Below are positions 61,016 through 64,000 of a DNA stretch of 64,000 nucleotides, piece after piece. Source of the DNA: JAHEDH01 sp963753285 (lineage in GTDB: Bacteria; Actinomycetota; Acidimicrobiia; Spongiisociales; ZC4RG35); assembly GCA_963753285.1 (NCBI GenBank), contig CAVWBT010000011.1, positions 124,001 through 188,000 on the forward strand, read 5' to 3'. The notes under the pieces were generated by a model. That model saw only the letters and a program-made list of their open reading frames with translations. It ran no database searches and was not told the origin of the DNA. Both the position numbers and the translations under genes were made by a program. Position 1 is the stretch's first letter. Each line of letters opens with the position of its first letter.

Positions 61016-61892
61016 GAGCGAAGAGCCGCACCGCGACGTGATCGAGTTCCCTGCTCCGATCCCGGGTGATCCGGTCCGCATCTCCGCAACGCTTCTGACG
61101 ACCTACGAGCGGTGTCCGGGCGAAGCCGAGGGCAGGCTGCGCGGCATCTACGGCGAGGACTCGGTGGCGAGCTTCACCGGCGCCCTGTTGCACCGCGTGA
61201 TCAGACGGCATCTCGAGGACGGTCCGATCGAGGCGGAGGCGCTCCCGCATGTCTGTCGGGTCGAGATCGGCCAGGGCCGGCTGAATGCGAAGATGAACTC
61301 GGTCGGGCTCGGGTCGGCTTCGCGCCTCGAACCGATCTTCGCTTCGATCGCCGACAAGTACGAGCGTTTCCAGCGTTATCCCCAGGAGGGCTTCGAGTCC
61401 GCCGAACACCTGATCGAGGTGGAGCCCGTCGAGGGTGTGACGCTGGTCGGCAAGATCGACGCAGTCTTCGAGGACCAGGGCGGCCTCCGGCTCGTGGACT
61501 GGAAGTCGGGCGATCTCGGCTCCTCGCGTTCGCAACTGGGTTTCTACGCCTTGATCTGGACGCTTCACTCCGGCGCGATGCCCGACGAGATCGAAGTCGT
61601 GTCGCTCGGGACCGGGGAACGTCACGCCGAGCCGGTCACCGCCTCGTGGATGGGATCGGTCGCAACCGCCGTGTCCGACCTGGCATCCGAGATCAGACGG
61701 TTCTGGGCGACCGGCGCCTCGCTCCCATTATCGGCAGGCCCCTGGTGTCGATATTGTCCGCTGAACGATCAATGCAGCGAAGGACAGGCCGCACTCGCTC
61801 TGCTCGAGGGCGCCGTCGGCGGCCGGGAAGAGAGCGACCATGAGAGTCTTGATCACGGGGGCAACGGGATTCATCGGCTCGGCCCTCACTGA
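61014..61892 (+). CDS. RecB-family PD-(D/E)XK nuclease with predicted Fe-S cluster
   Basis: 292-residue exonuclease-like protein. Active site: GKIDAVFED followed by RLVDWKSGD, the D...E/D-x-K core, and a Q-loop-like SRSQLGFYALIW. Four Cys (YERCPGEAE near residue 33, and CRYCPLNDQC near 245-254) fit a Fe-S cluster as in AddB and Cas4 nucleases. The ATG at 61014 overlaps the divergent VanW start (CATG). The 53-bp overlap with the next gene is unusual here, and a TGA in the neighbouring frame (61841-61843) would give the normal ATGA overlap, so a one-base indel near the end is possible. Confidence 0.82.
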   Translation: MSEEPHRDVIEFPAPIPGDPVRISATLLTTYERCPGEAEGRLRGIYGEDSVASFTGALLHRVIRRHLEDGPIEAEALPHVCRVEIGQGRLNAKMNSVGLGSASRLEPIFASIADKYERFQRYPQEGFESAEHLIEVEPVEGVTLVGKIDAVFEDQGGLRLVDWKSGDLGSSRSQLGFYALIWTLHSGAMPDEIEVVSLGTGERHAEPVTASWMGSVATAVSDLASEIRRFWATGASLPLSAGPWCRYCPLNDQCSEGQAALALLEGAVGGREESDHESLDHGGNGIHRLGPH

Positions 61893-62748
61893 GGAGCTGG
61901 AGAAGTCTGGACACGACCCCGTCCCGCTGGTGCGCGGCGAGCCGAGAGCCGGCGCGCGCACGTGGAGCGTCGACGGCAACCGGATCGACGACGACGCACT
62001 CGACGGAATCGATGCGGTGGTGCATCTGGCGGGAGCGCCGATCGGCCCTTGGCTCAACGACGAGAAGCGTGCCGAGATCATGCAGTCGCGGCGGGACGGG
62101 ACCCGTCTCATCGCCGAGGCGGTGGCGCGGGCGAAGCCGCAGGTGTTCATCAGCGCGTCGGGCAAGGACTACTACGGCGATACAGGTGACATCGAACTGA
62201 CCGAGTCCTCGCCGAAGGGGTCGGGCTTCCTCGCCGACGTGGTGGAGGTCTGGGAGAACGAAACCCGTCCCGCACGGGAGGCCGGTGTTCGCACTGTCAT
62301 GCTTCGCACCGGCCTGGTGCTCGACAGTTCGGGCGGGCTCATGACCACGCGCCTCTTCGGGATCCCGGGCCTGAACCTGCTGTTGCCCTTCAAACTCGGA
62401 GTCGGGGGGCCGTTCGGCTCGGGCAGACAGTGGTGGTCGTGGATCTCACTCCAGGACGAGGTGAGGGCGATCGTCCACTGCCTCGAGACCACATCGGTCG
62501 AGGGACCGGTGAACCTCACGGCACCGGCACCCGTCAGGTTCCGTGAGTTCGCCAGGGAACTCGGACGCGTCCTGAAGCGTCCGGCAGTGGTCCCCTTGCC
62601 CGGACTCGCGTTGAAGGCGATCGTCGGCCCCCAGTTCGCAGAGGAGGCCATTCTGGTCAGCAACCGTGTGCTCCCGACCAAGTTGATCGATTCGGGATTC
62701 GAGTTCTCGCATCCCGATCTCCGCAGCTCCCTGGAATCGATCTTCTGA
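61840..62748 (+). CDS. TIGR01777 family oxidoreductase (YfcH/SulA-like epimerase)
   Basis: 302-residue NAD(P)-binding protein. The Rossmann motif is LITGATGFIGSALTEEL (residues 4-20). VVHLAGAPIG, the RRDGTRLIAEAVARA stretch, VFISASGKDYYGDTG with the catalytic Tyr/Lys region, and a C-terminal DUF1731 segment (NLTAPAPVRFREFARELG) define the family. Function is not known; members are related to divinylchlorophyllide reductase and epimerases. It ends TGA immediately next to the opposite-strand gene's stop, in TGATCA (62746-62751). Confidence 0.9.
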   Translation: MRVLITGATGFIGSALTEELEKSGHDPVPLVRGEPRAGARTWSVDGNRIDDDALDGIDAVVHLAGAPIGPWLNDEKRAEIMQSRRDGTRLIAEAVARAKPQVFISASGKDYYGDTGDIELTESSPKGSGFLADVVEVWENETRPAREAGVRTVMLRTGLVLDSSGGLMTTRLFGIPGLNLLLPFKLGVGGPFGSGRQWWSWISLQDEVRAIVHCLETTSVEGPVNLTAPAPVRFREFARELGRVLKRPAVVPLPGLALKAIVGPQFAEEAILVSNRVLPTKLIDSGFEFSHPDLRSSLESIF

Positions 62749-63969
62749 TCAGCCCGCCCGGGAGAGATCGACGACAGCTGCAGTCGGATCTGCCTTGAAG
62801 ATCTGCGCGGCCAGATCGTCTGCGAGATCGAGGAGATCGCGCCTCATGTCGCCGAGCGACTCGTGGACCGCCACCACGGAACTCTTGATCTGGGTCAGGT
62901 GCGAGCGGTTCGATCGAAACCGCTCGGCCAGCTGGTTGAGTCGCTGAAGGCCGTCTCGCACTGCCTCGGTGTCGAACTCGATTGTCACGGGAGAAGCATG
63001 ATCTGCCAGTTGACGGGCCCATCGCAGCGCCACCCACACCATCGTGCCGTCGCCGGGGTCGCTGACGAGCACGCGGCGCCCGTACACGTTGATCGGGCCG
63101 ACCTCCTTGGGAAAAGCGTCTGCGTGCTTCGACACGCAGACCGCCACCGTCGCGTCCCGGTTCGCCATGGCGAGGTCGAGCTCTTCGAGAATGCCCGCCG
63201 ACCCGGTGAGAGACAGCGACTTCTTGTTCTTCGCCTCGATGACCACGCGGGTTCGGTCGTCGAATTCGACGACATAGTCACCGACCGATCGTTCGAGGTC
63301 ACCGGACAGCGTCGAGGTTCGCTCGACCGTGGCCCCCATCTGGCGGGCGCACGTGCGAAGTGCGTCCTCGACCTCGTCTTCGAAGTCGAAGCCCTTGAAG
63401 GTCCCCCGCTCGGCCTCGCTCACCCGACCGCGTTCCTCGGCCACGAGCTCGCGGATCTCGGTGATCCGACGATCGAGCAGTTCGGCGAGTCGGCCCAACC
63501 CGGAGTCCGACCGTGAGGGGTCCATCGCCTCCGACAGCCGGTTCTCGAGTGCGCCGCCGGGACCGAGCAGGCCGGCGACTGCTGCGATCGTCCTGGCAGT
63601 GTGGCTGCTCTGCCGCTCGGGGTCGAATCGTTCGAACAGCCCGTCACGCCAGGATGCGAACTCGTCGATGGTGATCGACGTGAACGAGTCCTTTGCCGAG
63701 GGGTCGAGCAGCCGTGTGATCTCGTTCCGAGCGTCCGACAGCATCTTGGAGATCCTCGCTTCCGAGGCCACCGAGGATTCCTCGGCGGTCCGTCGCAGCC
63801 TGGCCTCGACGGCCGACAGGTCGAGTGTCGAACCCATCGACGCGACCCCACGTGCCCCGACCGAGAGAACCCGCTCGACGAGGGCAACGGGATCGTGAGA
63901 TCGACTGATCAGGTCTGCGAGGATCGAGTCGTCCACGGCCAGCGAGAGGTGGACGGTTGTCCCGTCCAC
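62749..63969 (-). CDS. Coiled-coil protein with PD-(D/E)XK nuclease-like core (probably partial at window edge)
   Basis: At least 406 residues. The first 160 are helical with heptad character (AEARISKMLSDARNEITRLL, SEARISK) and may be a coiled coil. A nuclease-like core follows: FEDEVEDALRTCARQMGA, GDYVVEF with an Asp, then VVIEAKNKKSLSL (E-x-K), which matches the PD-(D/E)XK pattern of Mrr/RmuC-type proteins. The C-terminal part is another long helical stretch. The frame stays open to the window end (positions above 63969), so the start may lie outside; GTG 63969 is only the nearest candidate. The function is unassigned, perhaps DNA or phage defence. Confidence 0.6.
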   Translation of the reverse strand: MDGTTVHLSLAVDDSILADLISRSHDPVALVERVLSVGARGVASMGSTLDLSAVEARLRRTAEESSVASEARISKMLSDARNEITRLLDPSAKDSFTSITIDEFASWRDGLFERFDPERQSSHTARTIAAVAGLLGPGGALENRLSEAMDPSRSDSGLGRLAELLDRRITEIRELVAEERGRVSEAERGTFKGFDFEDEVEDALRTCARQMGATVERTSTLSGDLERSVGDYVVEFDDRTRVVIEAKNKKSLSLTGSAGILEELDLAMANRDATVAVCVSKHADAFPKEVGPINVYGRRVLVSDPGDGTMVWVALRWARQLADHASPVTIEFDTEAVRDGLQRLNQLAERFRSNRSHLTQIKSSVVAVHESLGDMRRDLLDLADDLAAQIFKADPTAAVVDLSRAG

Positions 63970-64000
63970 CGTTACCGATTTCGGTGCGTGTGAGTCCCGA

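Overview
The window is chromosomal DNA from a GC-rich bacterium with densely packed genes. The gene families and gene order point to an actinobacterium (Actinomycetota), probably Acidimicrobiia or a close uncultured relative. The markers are mfd, a PrsA-like foldase, mazG, eno, ftsB, a DUF501 gene and ppx in one run, a mnmA / ligA / gatCAB stretch, an ECF42-type sigma factor beside a DGPF/YCII protein, many GTG starts, and promoters of the TANNNT type placed 6-9 nt before start codons. No transposase, phage gene, CRISPR array or rRNA was seen. The window is mostly core metabolism and information processing.

Layout. 1-7.2 kb: end of glpK, a PfkB sugar kinase, a YczE-like membrane protein, two hypothetical genes, the YCII/sigma pair and glpD, with a 46-bp tandem repeat in front of glpD. 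7.2-11.4 kb: pgsA, an epimerase, a Bax-inhibitor-1 protein, two hotdog thioesterases and a CPBP protease. 11.4-20.6 kb: mfd, foldase, mazG, eno (broken by a one-base frameshift), ftsB, DUF501, ppx and tRNA-Leu(TAA). 20.7-27.4 kb: amt facing aceK, which is coupled to a moxR / DUF58 / DUF4129-like operon. 27.5-35.6 kb: a GNAT plus ADP-forming acyl-CoA synthetase fusion, enoyl-CoA hydratase, small proteins, SRPBCC, GrpB, leucyl aminopeptidase and a fasciclin lipoprotein. 36-44.3 kb: cysteine desulfurase and mnmA (tRNA thiolation), an aldo/keto reductase, ligA, pyrophosphatase and a DUF2339 membrane protein. 44.4-50.7 kb: dapC-dapD-dapE (succinylase route to diaminopimelate), a degenerate GH57-like protein, a VIT-like protein and an ATC-hydrolase-like protein. 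50.8-57.1 kb: gatC-gatA-gatB, a HAD phosphatase and a tungstate-type ABC transporter. 57.2-64 kb: pyk, a VanW protein, a PD-(D/E)XK nuclease, a TIGR01777 oxidoreductase and a coiled-coil nuclease-like protein that probably runs off the window.

Gene coupling is strong: 18 gene pairs overlap by exactly four bases (ATGA or GTGA), and a nineteenth does so if the HAD gene starts at CTG. The most unusual non-coding signal is a set of six intergenic arrays with a 7-bp period, each built on a different heptamer. The longest runs to within about 20 bp of pyk. The most unusual genes for an actinobacterium are aceK (isocitrate dehydrogenase kinase/phosphatase) and a dapD of the proteobacterial type. One definite and one probable single-base indel (eno, pgsA) suggest a draft or metagenomic assembly.
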